From the NCBI GenBank assembly GCA_016718275.1, contig JADKEA010000008.1, forward strand, positions 1 through 64,000: DNA of 64,000 bases. Direction: 5' to 3'. Both the position numbers and the translations under genes were made by a program. A model generated the notes under the pieces. That model saw nothing but the letters and a program-made list of their open reading frames with translations. It was not told where the DNA came from and made no database searches. This DNA comes from Candidatus Villigracilis affinis (GTDB lineage: Bacteria > Chloroflexota > Anaerolineae > Anaerolineales > Villigracilaceae). The stretch's first letter is position 1. Every line of letters starts with the position of its first letter. Positions 10,437 through 18,806 of this stretch are shown one piece after another.

Positions 10437-11330
10437 ATGCCAACATTTGTTTCCATGTTCACATCGTCCGAAGGCGAAAAGGAAGTGCTGTGTGCCTATC
10501 AAGCCATCATGGACAAATGGACACCTCCTTACAAGGAATTAACCATCTCGACCAGTTTCGGCGAGACCCACGTCATCGCCAGCGGACCCGAAGATGCGCC
10601 GCCTGTTGTCCTGTTACATGCGTTGCTGGCATCTGCAATGTCGTGGTACCGAAATGTCGACGCGTTGAGTCAGTCCTATCGAGTCTATGCTGTGGATGTG
10701 ATCGGCGAAGGGAACAAGAGTCGTCCCGTCAAACCGATCACGTCACTTGATGATTTCCTGCACTGGTTCACAGAAGTGATCGATGGTTTGGGCATAGACA
10801 CCTTGTACCTGGCTGGCAATTCCTATGGCGGTTTCACAGGCGCCTACTACGCCATGAAACTTCCAGAACGGATTCGCAAACTTGTGTTGATCGGTCCCGC
10901 CGCGACAATTTACAAGATGCGACCGTTCTACACACACATGTTCATCCCCAAAGCAATCTATGGATTCTTCCCCAAAGTACCTGGTGTGAAACGGGTCATG
11001 CAAAACAGTGTGGATTGGATGCACAAAGGTCTGCCTCGCGATCCGCTTTGGGAGCCGCTGTTTTATAACTCAATGGTCTACGGCGGGCTGATCAATCAGG
11101 TGTTCCCGCGAATGTACTCGAAAGAAGAGTTTGCTCAGATCAAGGCAAAGGTGTTGCTTATTCTGGGAGATAAAGAGGCAATCTACAACGATCTCTATTC
11201 TGCCATTCAATCAGCGCGGGAATTGATTCCCAACGTGAAGGTCGAAATCATTTCCGCCGCACATCACATCACCGCCGTTGCGAATCCAGAAAAGGTGAAT
11301 CAAAAACTTCTTGAATTCTTTGCCGAATAA
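10437..11330 (+). CDS. Alpha/beta hydrolase
   Basis: The 297-residue protein has the alpha/beta-hydrolase fold. VVLLHALLASAMSWY supplies the oxyanion-hole region, Ser129 in LAGNSYGGF is the nucleophile, and a late Asp in LLILGDKEA and His in SAAHHITAV complete the triad. The oxyanion motif begins HAL instead of the more common HGG. The start at 10437 was chosen over an upstream in-frame codon because it follows an aaaggag ribosome binding site 13 bases after the CPBP stop. No signal peptide is seen, so it is cytoplasmic. The substrate is unknown. Confidence 0.85.
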   Translation: MPTFVSMFTSSEGEKEVLCAYQAIMDKWTPPYKELTISTSFGETHVIASGPEDAPPVVLLHALLASAMSWYRNVDALSQSYRVYAVDVIGEGNKSRPVKPITSLDDFLHWFTEVIDGLGIDTLYLAGNSYGGFTGAYYAMKLPERIRKLVLIGPAATIYKMRPFYTHMFIPKAIYGFFPKVPGVKRVMQNSVDWMHKGLPRDPLWEPLFYNSMVYGGLINQVFPRMYSKEEFAQIKAKVLLILGDKEAIYNDLYSAIQSARELIPNVKVEIISAAHHITAVANPEKVNQKLLEFFAE

Positions 11331-11331
11331 C

Positions 11332-11384
11332 ACCTGTCCAAGTGGACAGTAAAGACTCCCCAGCGCTGCGGGGAGTCTTTTTTA
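11332..11384 (+). repeat. Two-hairpin intergenic element, copy 2 (plus orientation)
   Basis: Hairpin 1 (CTGTCCA-AG-TGGACAG, 11334-11349) is perfect. Hairpin 2 (GACTCCCC with GGGGAGTC, 11354-11377) runs into a T-tract. It begins within 5 bases of the hydrolase stop. The next gene is convergent here, and no -10-like box follows, unlike the other copies. Confidence 0.85.
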
Positions 11385-11387
11385 CTT

Positions 11388-11531
11388 CTATCCCCCGTGC
11401 AGTTGCCTAATAATTTCCAAGCCGTCAATGTTATTGACGATGATATGCATGGTTCCCATCAAAGCAAGGATGACGATAGCCCAAATCACCACTTTCACGA
11501 TCTTCTTTTTGTTATCAGTTTTTTGTTCCAT
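11388..11531 (-). CDS. Small single-pass membrane protein (47 residues)
   Basis: From the ATG at 11531 the peptide has a charged N-terminus (MEQKTDNKKKIVKVV), one hydrophobic helix (IWAIVILALMGTMHIIV) and a short tail (LEIIRQLHGG). A good ribosome binding site (aaaggaga) lies 7 bases upstream, which decides this start over the longer frame. It lies just downstream of the ABC permease gene on the same strand and may be its last operon member. No family was recognised. Confidence 0.5.
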   Translation of the reverse strand: MEQKTDNKKKIVKVVIWAIVILALMGTMHIIVNNIDGLEIIRQLHGG

Positions 11532-11604
11532 TTTTATTCTCCTTTTTATATTTCCGTCATTGCTTCGAGCGAAAAGCACCGCCTTCGCAATGACGGGTTA
11601 TTGA

Positions 11605-14019
11605 TTACACATACGCCAGCGTCTCTCTCACCGTCAAACGAGACGCCTGCTGGGCGGGATAAGCGCTTGCCGCAATCGAGCCGACAACAATGACAGACAA
11701 CCAAATGACAAGACCCATCGGTGAAACGATCAACGGTAACGGTGAACGGAAGGACATCATCCCGATCAGGTAGCCGATTCCCCACGAGAGTGGAATGGAC
11801 AACGGCAATGCAATCACCCAACTCATCAAGCCAATGAAGACTCCTTCGCTGATGATGTTCCGCAGAATTGTTTTTGACCTGGCTCCGATGGCACGCATCA
11901 CGCCAAATTCACGTGTCCGTTCAATGACGCTGGTGCCCATGCTGGACATGAGTCCCAGCCCGCCAACTACTGCCATGACGGTTGAGATCATCATCAGGGC
12001 GACGATGAAGATGTACACGTGACCTGAAATTGCTTCACCCAACAACGCCTCTGAAACCGCGACCTTAACGCTGACATTCCCAGCCGCCAATGCCTGCTCA
12101 ACATCACGAGTGATGGATGCCATCGCTTCTTTGTCATGTTCACGCATCACAACGCGGACGGCATTCGTCAACTCAACAGATTGATTTGTGGCCCTGGCAA
12201 AAGTTTCAGGCAGGACGTACGCTGAAGATGGGGAAAGTGTCTGTTGGATCACGCCCACGAGTCGGAAGGTTTTCACCTCACCCTCGATCAGCAATTCGAT
12301 CTCATCTCCCACTTCTACTTCGGGGAAGAACGCCCTGGCATTTTGATTCAAGACAACCGCATCGGTGTCGCCCGCCTGCAAAAAGCGACCATCAAGCAAA
12401 GGCGTTGCGATCAGATCACTCCCCAACGGAATGGAACGAAGCGTAAAACTTCCATGACCGCCATCGGGATACGTTCGCACGATCTCCAAAGCATCGGGGC
12501 GATTCAAAGCGGCGGGAGTCAGACTCCATGCTTCGCTTTTCTCCACGCCAGGGACGTTCGCAAGCAACGAGTTAACCTGTTGTGCAGGCACGGGAGCGTT
12601 GAAGCGGATTTCCAGGTCATAGTTACGGTCTGCGGAAGATTGATCGAGGGCGGCTTGCCATCCAGCACGCACATTGATGCCCGTCATGAACATGGCACCA
12701 GCGGCAGAGAGCAGACTCAACGTAAGGATCAATCGTCCACGGCGACGGAAGGTGTTGCGCAGGGCAAGAATCAGGGTGTTGTCAAAAAATCGAATGCGGC
12801 TGAGCCAGCCGTCCCTTAAGGATGAAGCGGACGCATCACGGCTGATACCGTAATCGTTGAGAGTCTCCCGCACCGTGATGCGAGTCGCCTTGAGGATGGG
12901 ATCCAATGCAACCAGCAATGGAATCAGAATGCCCATCAAAATCAAAATAAGATAGACCCATGCGGGAACGGCGTCGCTATAAATTTCAAGGTTGAGAAGT
13001 TGAGCAATAACACCCGTGAAACCACGTCCCGCCGCAATGCCCAGCGGAACGCCGATCAGCGACGCCGCAATACCAAGCAAAACGATCAACACAAGATACA
13101 AACTCGTGATCTGCGATGTGCGGGCGCCGATGGCTTTCATGATTCCGATCTGGCGGATCTGTTGCGCCAGCAAACCGTTGATCATCGTTGCGCTGAGAAT
13201 GGCACTCAATAACAAAGCCATAAAACTGAACACAAGAAACAATGTGATCACGGAGGTCATCTGACTTTGATGCGGATGCCTGCCTGGCGGCGGAATACGA
13301 ATCTCATGCACAACATAACCCTGCGCCTTCAGCCATACCGTTAACTCACTCACCGTTGATTCAATAGCGGTCACGTTATACGGCTCATCGCTCACGATGA
13401 CCTTCAGAATATTCAACGTCTCGCCTTCGCCAAGCAGCGCCAGCGTTGCAGGCGTGATGTATCCATATACCGTTTGTTCCTGCCATGCAGGCGCCAGCGC
13501 AGGGTCATGCACGGTTCCCGAAATTTTTATTTCCTGCTTCGTGCCGTTCGGCGTTTGAATTGTGATCGCATCACCGATGTTCAAATCCAACATTGGCAGG
13601 ACTTCACGCTCGACAAGAATCGTTTGTTCCGACGGAGGATACGCGCCCGCATCAGGAGCGACTGTACTGACATGTGACGTTTCAAAATCTGGGACGACGA
13701 ACAGCAACACAGGCATCCATTCATTGCGACTGATCTCGGCTCTCCCTCCAACCCACGAGGTTGCTTCGGCTTCCGAAATACCTTCTCTTTCGCTGACAGC
13801 TTTTACCAACGCCTCGTCCACTCGATCCAACTCGATGAACGCCGAGGCGAGATTCGTGCCGAGATAATTGCGACTCATCTCACGTCTCGCAATGGTATAG
13901 GCGCTCAGAAATGTGCCCACACTAAAAATGCTGACCGCAATGGCAATGACCATCATCGCCATCCGTCCTTGTGCGGACTGCAAATCACGCAATAACTTCT
14001 TCCAACGTGGACTGTTCAT
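11605..14019 (-). CDS. MacB/FtsX-type ABC transporter permease with two FtsX domains
   Basis: The 804-residue protein starts with one transmembrane helix (about residues 20-42) and an extracytoplasmic domain. A first FtsX block of three helices lies around 260-390, a second extracytoplasmic domain follows, and a second FtsX block fills the last 130 residues (GGLGLMSSMGTSVIERTREF marks its start). The conserved GIMKAIGA and GVMRAIGA motifs follow the first helix of each block, as in MacB, LolCE and DUF214 permeases. It overlaps the ATPase gene by 4 bases and so forms its transporter. Such complexes move lipids, peptides or antibiotics or transmit mechanical signals; the substrate is unknown. 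Confidence 0.88.
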   Translation of the reverse strand: MNSPRWKKLLRDLQSAQGRMAMMVIAIAVSIFSVGTFLSAYTIARREMSRNYLGTNLASAFIELDRVDEALVKAVSEREGISEAEATSWVGGRAEISRNEWMPVLLFVVPDFETSHVSTVAPDAGAYPPSEQTILVEREVLPMLDLNIGDAITIQTPNGTKQEIKISGTVHDPALAPAWQEQTVYGYITPATLALLGEGETLNILKVIVSDEPYNVTAIESTVSELTVWLKAQGYVVHEIRIPPPGRHPHQSQMTSVITLFLVFSFMALLLSAILSATMINGLLAQQIRQIGIMKAIGARTSQITSLYLVLIVLLGIAASLIGVPLGIAAGRGFTGVIAQLLNLEIYSDAVPAWVYLILILMGILIPLLVALDPILKATRITVRETLNDYGISRDASASSLRDGWLSRIRFFDNTLILALRNTFRRRGRLILTLSLLSAAGAMFMTGINVRAGWQAALDQSSADRNYDLEIRFNAPVPAQQVNSLLANVPGVEKSEAWSLTPAALNRPDALEIVRTYPDGGHGSFTLRSIPLGSDLIATPLLDGRFLQAGDTDAVVLNQNARAFFPEVEVGDEIELLIEGEVKTFRLVGVIQQTLSPSSAYVLPETFARATNQSVELTNAVRVVMREHDKEAMASITRDVEQALAAGNVSVKVAVSEALLGEAISGHVYIFIVALMMISTVMAVVGGLGLMSSMGTSVIERTREFGVMRAIGARSKTILRNIISEGVFIGLMSWVIALPLSIPLSWGIGYLIGMMSFRSPLPLIVSPMGLVIWLSVIVVGSIAASAYPAQQASRLTVRETLAYV

Positions 14020-14753
14020 TTTTCCCGTCCGTTCACAAGTGAACCATCTGCCAATGCAATGGAACGGGTGAAGTATTGCGTGAGGTCACGTTCGTGAGTC
14101 ACCATCAACACGGTCTTCCCCTCTGCGGCAAGATTCGCAAACAACTGCATGACCGCATCCGACGTGGCGGAATCGAGATTACCTGTCGGCTCGTCCGCAA
14201 CGATCAACGGCGGGTCGTTCGCAAGCGAGCGGGCAATGGCGGCGCGTTGTTGCTGTCCACCTGAGAGGTCCGCGGGGAGTTTGTCGGCTTGTTCGGCAAT
14301 GCCAACTTTCTCCAGCAGAGAGATCGCACGTTCACGTCGCTCGTTGACAGGGAATGTATTGCAAAAATCCATCGGCAGGATGATGTTCTCCGCAACGGTC
14401 AACGTGGGAAGCAATTGAAAGAACTGAAAGACAACGCCCACATTCCGTCCACGCCAGACTGCCAACTGTTCCTGATCCATCGCATGGACAGGCGTCCCAG
14501 CCACAAACACTTCGCCCGAAGTCGGCGTGTCAATTCCCGTGATCATGTTGATGAGCGTGGACTTCCCGCTCCCCGATTTGCCAACCACCGCAACAAACTC
14601 GCCCGCGTCGGCTTGCATGTCCACTTCTTTGAGCGCCAGGAACTTCCCTGCGGCGACGTTATATGCCTTGGAGACTTTTCTCAACTCGATGAGATGATTC
14701 TCCACGAGCGGCTGAACCATCACCTGATTTTTACTTGCTAAACTTGTTACCAT
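14016..14753 (-). CDS. LolD/MacB-type ABC transporter ATP-binding protein
   Basis: The 245-residue ATPase has Walker A (GKSGSGKSTLINMITG), a Q-loop in GVVFQFFQLLPTLTV, the signature LSGGQQQRAAIARSLA, Walker B with PLIVADEPTGNLDS, and an H-loop in VLMVTHERDL. The GNLDS Walker-B extension is typical of the LolD/MacB branch. Its last codons overlap the FtsX permease start by 4 bases, so translation is probably coupled. The gene is divergent from the broken TetR gene, whose product may have controlled it through the palindromes between them. Confidence 0.9.
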   Translation of the reverse strand: MVTSLASKNQVMVQPLVENHLIELRKVSKAYNVAAGKFLALKEVDMQADAGEFVAVVGKSGSGKSTLINMITGIDTPTSGEVFVAGTPVHAMDQEQLAVWRGRNVGVVFQFFQLLPTLTVAENIILPMDFCNTFPVNERRERAISLLEKVGIAEQADKLPADLSGGQQQRAAIARSLANDPPLIVADEPTGNLDSATSDAVMQLFANLAAEGKTVLMVTHERDLTQYFTRSIALADGSLVNGREK

Positions 14754-14790
14754 TTTTGATTTTCTCCTTTTCTTCTAAAAGAATTTGATG

Positions 14791-14821
14791 TACACTGTAT
14801 ATGTTTATGAACACTGTGTTC
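14791..14821. promoter_or_regulatory. Two operator-like palindromes upstream of the ABC exporter
   Basis: A perfect odd palindrome GAACAC-T-GTGTTC lies at 14809-14821, and a smaller one, TACA-C-TGTA, at 14791-14799. The spacing and form match TetR-family operators. They lie 38-68 bases before the exporter start and next to the divergent TetR gene. Binding is inferred. Confidence 0.5.
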
Positions 14822-14917
14822 GGTTATAAAAGAGTGAAGAAAAAGATGTCAACAACCAATGTGTTGAAATCCGTACGTTATTGAAGATTGAGGAGTGATT
14901 TGGTCAGGATCTTTTAA

Positions 14918-15003
14918 TCACCAAGTCACAACGGTCACGAAGGAATAAAACCGAAAGGGTACAAAGCCTTTCCCCTTTGTGTACTTCGTGTACTTAGTGG
15001 TGA
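14918..15003. repeat. Fold-back repeat (REP/MITE-like) before the TetR gene
   Basis: An imperfect inverted repeat of about 28 bases per arm begins TCACCAAGTCACAACGGT and ends with a complementary arm containing TACTTCGTGTACTTAGTGG. About 30 bases lie between the arms. No coding capacity is seen. It resembles the dispersed fold-back sequences often found in environmental bacterial genomes. Confidence 0.5.
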
Positions 15004-15016
15004 AAAGGAAATTACC

Positions 15017-15572
15017 ATGCCCAAAAAGTCAAACCCGAAGACCGCCGCATCCAGCGGACACGACAGTCACTGCAAACAGCCTTGAGTGAATTGATAGTGG
15101 AAAGGGATATGAAAAGGTTACAGTGCAGGATGTAATAGACCGTGCCAATGTGGGACGCTCCACGTTCTATGCCCACTTCGAAAGCCTCGATCAACTCCTC
15201 CTCAGCGGCTTTGAACCCCTGCGCGCGCAGTTCGAGGATTTCTTATCGGGAACAACCTTTGATATCGAAAGTCCCTGGGCATTGAGTCTTGCCATGTTCC
15301 AGCAGGTGCAAAAACAAAAAGGAGGCTACATCACATTGACGCACATCCAGAAATTCTTACATGGATACCTGCTCGATCATTTGAAACAGGGTCTGCCAAA
15401 AAGAAACAAAAATATTCCGCCTGAATTATTGGCACACTATGTCGCTAGTACGTTTATTGCCTTGATGACCTGGTGGATCGACAACAACTATCCCATCCCT
15501 GCTGAAAAGATGAATGAGATTTACCGTCAACTCGTGGAGCCTGGAACGATGGCGATCATGATGGGAGCATAA
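15017..15572 (+). pseudogene. TetR/AcrR-family transcriptional regulator, two frameshifts
   Basis: The DNA-binding region is split across frames. The pieces are RRIQRTRQSLQTALSELIVE in one frame, then GYEKVTVQDVIDRANVGRST and FYAHFESLDQLL in another, which together form a typical TetR helix-turn-helix domain. The ATG at 15017 is out of frame with the first piece; one extra G after ATG would give MAQKVKPEDRRIQ. A second missing base near 15102 (in the GGG run) explains the other shift. The C-terminal ligand domain to 15572 is intact. It is divergent from the ABC exporter and was probably its regulator. Two single-base lesions in homopolymer runs could be sequencing errors. Confidence 0.7.
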
Positions 15573-15630
15573 AAGGACGTGTAAATAATGCTCGTCTTTC
15601 TCGAAATTATGTACACATCCGATCGGACAT

Positions 15631-15697
15631 ACTGTCCAAGTGGATAGTGTAGAACTCCCTCAATGACAGGGGAGTCTTTTGTTTGGATACTATACAA
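15631..15697 (+). repeat. Two-hairpin intergenic element, copy 3 (plus orientation)
   Basis: Hairpin 1 (CTGTCCA-AG-TGGATAG) is at 15632-15647. Hairpin 2 (ACTCCCT with AGGGGAGT, one bulge) is at 15654-15676, followed by a T-tract and a -10-like TATACA at 15691-15696. It lies between the TetR gene and a CPBP-like gene in the same direction. Confidence 0.85.
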
Positions 15698-15725
15698 TAA
15701 AAGCATAAATAGGAAAGGAAAACCC

Positions 15726-16481
15726 ATGCAAATCACCACCCAACCCAGTTCGATCCCGATCTCAAACGCCAAGGCAAGCTTCCGTCCCTGGCTCATGCTC
15801 ATCTCGCGCTCCGTGCTGTTCATCCTCTTTCAAGCCTTGATCGCGCTGATTCTCTTCGCAACAGGCACGGATTCCGCCTGGGATGAATCTGCCCGTTGGT
15901 GGACATTCACAGCATTCCTCACCAACTTTGTATCCATCTATTTGCTCGTGCGTCTTTACAATGCGGAAGGAAAAGGTTATTTCGATGTTATACACTTTTC
16001 ACGTGAGACATGGAAAAAGGACCTGGCTTGGTTCTTCGGCTCAAGCCTCATTGGTTTGCCCATCGGAGCCTTGCCAATGACCGCACTAGCTGCCGCGCTT
16101 TTTGGTGACACCATGACACCTACCACCATGATGTTTCGTCCGCTACCAACCTGGGCATTTATATTGAGCTTTCTCTTCCCACTCACCATTGCCTTCGCGG
16201 AATTACCCACCTATTTTGGTTATGTCATGCCGCGTCTCGAAGCACGCCTCAAGAATGGCTGGCTCGCATGGCTTATCGCGTCCTTCTTTCTTGGTGCGCA
16301 GCATATGTTCCTGCCGCTTATCCTTGATGGTCGCTTCATACTATGGCGTTTGGGAATGTACTTGCCCTTCGCTCTCTTTGTAGGTCTTGTCATCAAACTC
16401 CGCCCGACACTTTTGCCCTACTTAATGATCCTCCATGCACTGATGGATCTCTCGGCTGTTGCTGTTTATTTGACGATATAA
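15726..16481 (+). CDS. CPBP-like membrane protein lacking the usual catalytic glutamate pair
   Basis: The 251-residue protein has about seven membrane helices and the overall layout of CPBP proteins. It has an entry helix after FRPWLMLISRS, a conserved segment (FAELPTYFGYVMPRLEARL) where the EExxxRG motif is expected, then GAQHMFLPLI and a late HALMDLS. The catalytic motif reads ELPTYFG, so the second Glu and the Arg are both missing, while two His positions are kept. It may be an inactive homologue or a variant enzyme. The start follows an aggaaagg ribosome binding site and copy 3 of the two-hairpin element. Confidence 0.7.
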   Translation: MQITTQPSSIPISNAKASFRPWLMLISRSVLFILFQALIALILFATGTDSAWDESARWWTFTAFLTNFVSIYLLVRLYNAEGKGYFDVIHFSRETWKKDLAWFFGSSLIGLPIGALPMTALAAALFGDTMTPTTMMFRPLPTWAFILSFLFPLTIAFAELPTYFGYVMPRLEARLKNGWLAWLIASFFLGAQHMFLPLILDGRFILWRLGMYLPFALFVGLVIKLRPTLLPYLMILHALMDLSAVAVYLTI

Positions 16482-16521
16482 CCCCGCCTCTTTCTTAACC
16501 GACAACTGATCCTGCTTAACG

Positions 16522-16557
16522 AACAGGAGCGAACGCTGAGTCCGCTCCTGTTTTATT
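16522..16557 (+). terminator. Rho-independent terminator
   Basis: A 10-bp perfect stem (AACAGGAGCG with CGCTCCTGTT) and an 11-base loop are followed by TTATTT. It lies 40 bases after the CPBP-like stop. The sequence is unrelated to the two-hairpin element. Confidence 0.8.
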
Positions 16558-16642
16558 TACCCACCTGACAAGAACGTCCCGAAAGTTTCTTGAATCGTCT
16601 ATGTAAAGCCGCTCAAACCTTCGGGACGGTGTGTAGCATCTA

Positions 16643-17224
16643 TTACATCGCCCCAAAACTTTCCTCCACGAGCCACCCCAAACTGATTTCCATTCTTTCC
16701 AGCCGCACCTTTGCGATCTCTTTTGCGCGCGGAATGGTAAAGCGACCTTGGATATCATTTCTTCGTGAAAGGATGCGCTTGTAACAAGCCTCCACATTCT
16801 TGGGACCTCTTGCAAAATCCCGTGCCATGCCCATCATGCCGAGGAACTCGAGCATGTCCGCTTCACGCAATAACAACGCTTCATTGGATTTTGTCGGGCG
16901 CATGTCGCGATAATCATGCAGTTCAATCGTCTCGAGCAGGGTTTCCTTTTGATCCGCTGTCAGGGGCAGACGAGGCAAAATGTCAGATTCAACCACCTGT
17001 CGGGAACGAACCGCATGTTCCACATCCTTTTGAATGTACTTTGGGAACGCACCCCAATCGTGCATGTACGTCGCCAACTCCATGACATGCGAATCGTAAG
17101 GGATGTCTGCGCTGATCTGTTTGACGAGTTCGATCAAGCGTTTCGCATGGGCGACCGCCCAATCTTCCCCAACCTGCATGGTCATTTGAATAATGTCATC
17201 GAACGTGAGTTGAGTTTCTATCAT
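16643..17224 (-). CDS. HD-domain metal-dependent hydrolase
   Basis: The 193-residue protein has the HD phosphohydrolase layout: His26, the His55-Asp56 pair in ATYMHDWGAF, His70, His103 in TIELHDYRD and Asp123 in LREADMLEF. These would bind metal ions. The family acts on nucleotides, cyclic nucleotides or other phosphate esters; the substrate is not clear. The start at 17224 is preferred over upstream codons because of the taggagag ribosome binding site 8 bases before it. It is a single gene, convergent with the CPBP-like gene. Confidence 0.82.
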   Translation of the reverse strand: MIETQLTFDDIIQMTMQVGEDWAVAHAKRLIELVKQISADIPYDSHVMELATYMHDWGAFPKYIQKDVEHAVRSRQVVESDILPRLPLTADQKETLLETIELHDYRDMRPTKSNEALLLREADMLEFLGMMGMARDFARGPKNVEACYKRILSRRNDIQGRFTIPRAKEIAKVRLERMEISLGWLVEESFGAM

Positions 17225-17331
17225 TTTGTCTCTCCTATCTATCGCTTGTCTCATAATTAAGTAAACTTTTCGTTGAAAGTCACGAAGGAAAATCAAAGTT
17301 TTTGTTTACCAAATTATGCGATACTCTGTAA

Positions 17332-17835
17332 TCAATGAGTGGTCATGATTGAAAGCATGAATAGACGGTCTCGCAATCCAACCTGCCTGATCCATCTTTC
17401 TACCAACACCTGCCCATCAGGTGTCTTCCAATCCTTTTCGAGAGCGGCGTGACACTTGAGCCCGAGTCCGCGCCGCTCATGATGGCAAAAGCGACATTCC
17501 AATGGCTGATGACCTGTGCCATATAGTTCGCAACGATCCTCCTTCAGAAAGGTGCAGCCGTTCCTTGCGAATTGTTCTATTGCATAAAACCCCTCACATC
17601 CCTTGAACGCTGGCGATAACACACCAAAGGTTAATTCGGGAGCAATCTCCAGCATCATGCGATTCCCATACCCCGCATCCATTGCGCGGGATGCTTCTTC
17701 AACCGTCCACCAGCCAGGGCGGGCACAGTAAGCCAGGCAGATCTTACATCCACACGGCTTGGAGGGTGGATATTTTTGATTGAGAGTCAATTGAAGTTCC
17801 TTGATGATTACAGATAGTTCTACCAAAAGAGTCAC
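17332..17835 (-). CDS. Cysteine-rich, probable zinc or iron-sulfur binding protein
   Basis: The protein has an N-terminal cluster (KPCGCKICLAYCARPGWW) and a second set of cysteines (GCEGFYAIEQFARNGCTF, DRCELYGTGH, LECRFCHHERRGLGLKCHAA). This pattern resembles YkgJ-type and related metal- or cluster-binding proteins. The start is uncertain: no good ribosome binding site was seen, and a longer frame would run into the CPBP gene upstream. The GTG at 17835 gives 167 residues and avoids that overlap. The function is unknown. Confidence 0.55.
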   Translation of the reverse strand: MTLLVELSVIIKELQLTLNQKYPPSKPCGCKICLAYCARPGWWTVEEASRAMDAGYGNRMMLEIAPELTFGVLSPAFKGCEGFYAIEQFARNGCTFLKEDRCELYGTGHQPLECRFCHHERRGLGLKCHAALEKDWKTPDGQVLVERWIRQVGLRDRLFMLSIMTTH

Positions 17836-17860
17836 TTTTTCATCGGTGGCCTTCTGGTTT

Positions 17861-18685
17861 TTACGATGTCTGTGAACCGGAGCGGCGAATGAATAGCCAG
17901 ATGAAAACCGCCGCAAGGATGGCCAGCCCGGTGCTGATCGCCGTCCAGATAATTTCTTCGGCAGAGTTCGTATACGTTTGCCCGAAGATCAATGCGCTGG
18001 ACGAAATACTGGCATGCATGAAGTAAGCGAGCAACAGGCTGCCCTGTGTTCGTTCATAGACCCAGGTGATGATGAATGACCAGGCAGTCAACAGGACAGG
18101 ACCAAGCAAGGTGATCAACACCAAAGAGTCAAAGCCTCTGCCGCCAAGCGCGAAGTAATCCGCGTAGCCGTGCCACAGCCCACCCCAGATCAAACCCAGC
18201 AGCAGAGTGGCGAGAAGCGGGGAGTGGCGTTTGAGCAGGTGCGGTAGCAGAAAGCCGCGCCAGCCGAATTCTTCCATCAGCCCGGCGACGAGTCCCAGGG
18301 CGATGCCGGGACCGAGCAGGCTTACCATCGCTTCAGTATCGACGGGGTAGCCTGCCAGCCAGCGAAGGAGCGGAGTCAACGCTGTCACCGTAGGGATAAC
18401 CAACAGAGCCAGCCACCAGCCTCCCACACGTCCGATGCGGACCCTGTTCCACAAGGCTTGCAGTCCTTCACGTCCGTAGACCAGCCATGTGGTGAGCAGA
18501 CCGCTGAGAGAAGGTCCAAACCCACCCAGTACGACAAAGAGGAATGAAATTGGCGGAGCGGATTTCATCAATTCGCCAGGTTTGATGTACAGGAATAAAA
18601 ACGACCAGATGCCAAACGACCAGACCATCGTCAGGATGATGTAGGTGAGAATTGGATGACGGGATGCCCAGGTTTTGAGATTCAT
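17861..18685 (-). CDS. CPBP-family intramembrane metalloprotease
   Basis: The 274-residue protein has about eight hydrophobic helices. It carries the complete CPBP motif EEFGWRGFLLPHLL (Glu138, Glu139, Arg143), a second motif GGLWHGYADYF (His172), and a late FMHASISSSAL. These are the expected metal ligands and active-site residues in the membrane. It starts at an ATG with a tcaaaggag ribosome binding site. It lies directly downstream of copy 4 of the two-hairpin element, which carries a -10-like box 32 bases before the start codon. The substrate is unknown. Confidence 0.88.
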   Translation of the reverse strand: MNLKTWASRHPILTYIILTMVWSFGIWSFLFLYIKPGELMKSAPPISFLFVVLGGFGPSLSGLLTTWLVYGREGLQALWNRVRIGRVGGWWLALLVIPTVTALTPLLRWLAGYPVDTEAMVSLLGPGIALGLVAGLMEEFGWRGFLLPHLLKRHSPLLATLLLGLIWGGLWHGYADYFALGGRGFDSLVLITLLGPVLLTAWSFIITWVYERTQGSLLLAYFMHASISSSALIFGQTYTNSAEEIIWTAISTGLAILAAVFIWLFIRRSGSQTS

Positions 18686-18716
18686 GTGTGACTCCTTTGA
18701 TTTGTATTTTCAAACA

Positions 18717-18788
18717 TATGATAGCGACAAGGAACAAAAAACTCCCCCATCACTGGGGGAGTTTGGAACTATCCGAGTGGATAGTTCC
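18717..18788 (-). repeat. Two-hairpin intergenic element, copy 4 (minus orientation)
   Basis: On the minus strand hairpin 1 (GGAACTATCC with its complement, 18765-18788) comes first. Hairpin 2 (ACTCCCCC with GGGGGAGT, 18741-18762) runs into a T-tract, and a -10-like TATCAT follows at 18723-18718. It starts 18 bases after the stop of the CPBP gene at 18807. Confidence 0.85.
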
Positions 18789-18806
18789 ATTTTCCAAAGC
18801 AGATCG

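Noticed and set aside
17836..17916. N-terminal extension of the cysteine-rich protein
   Set aside because: It overlaps the CPBP gene end and encodes a basic low-complexity stretch (HRHRKNQK) unlike the rest of the protein.
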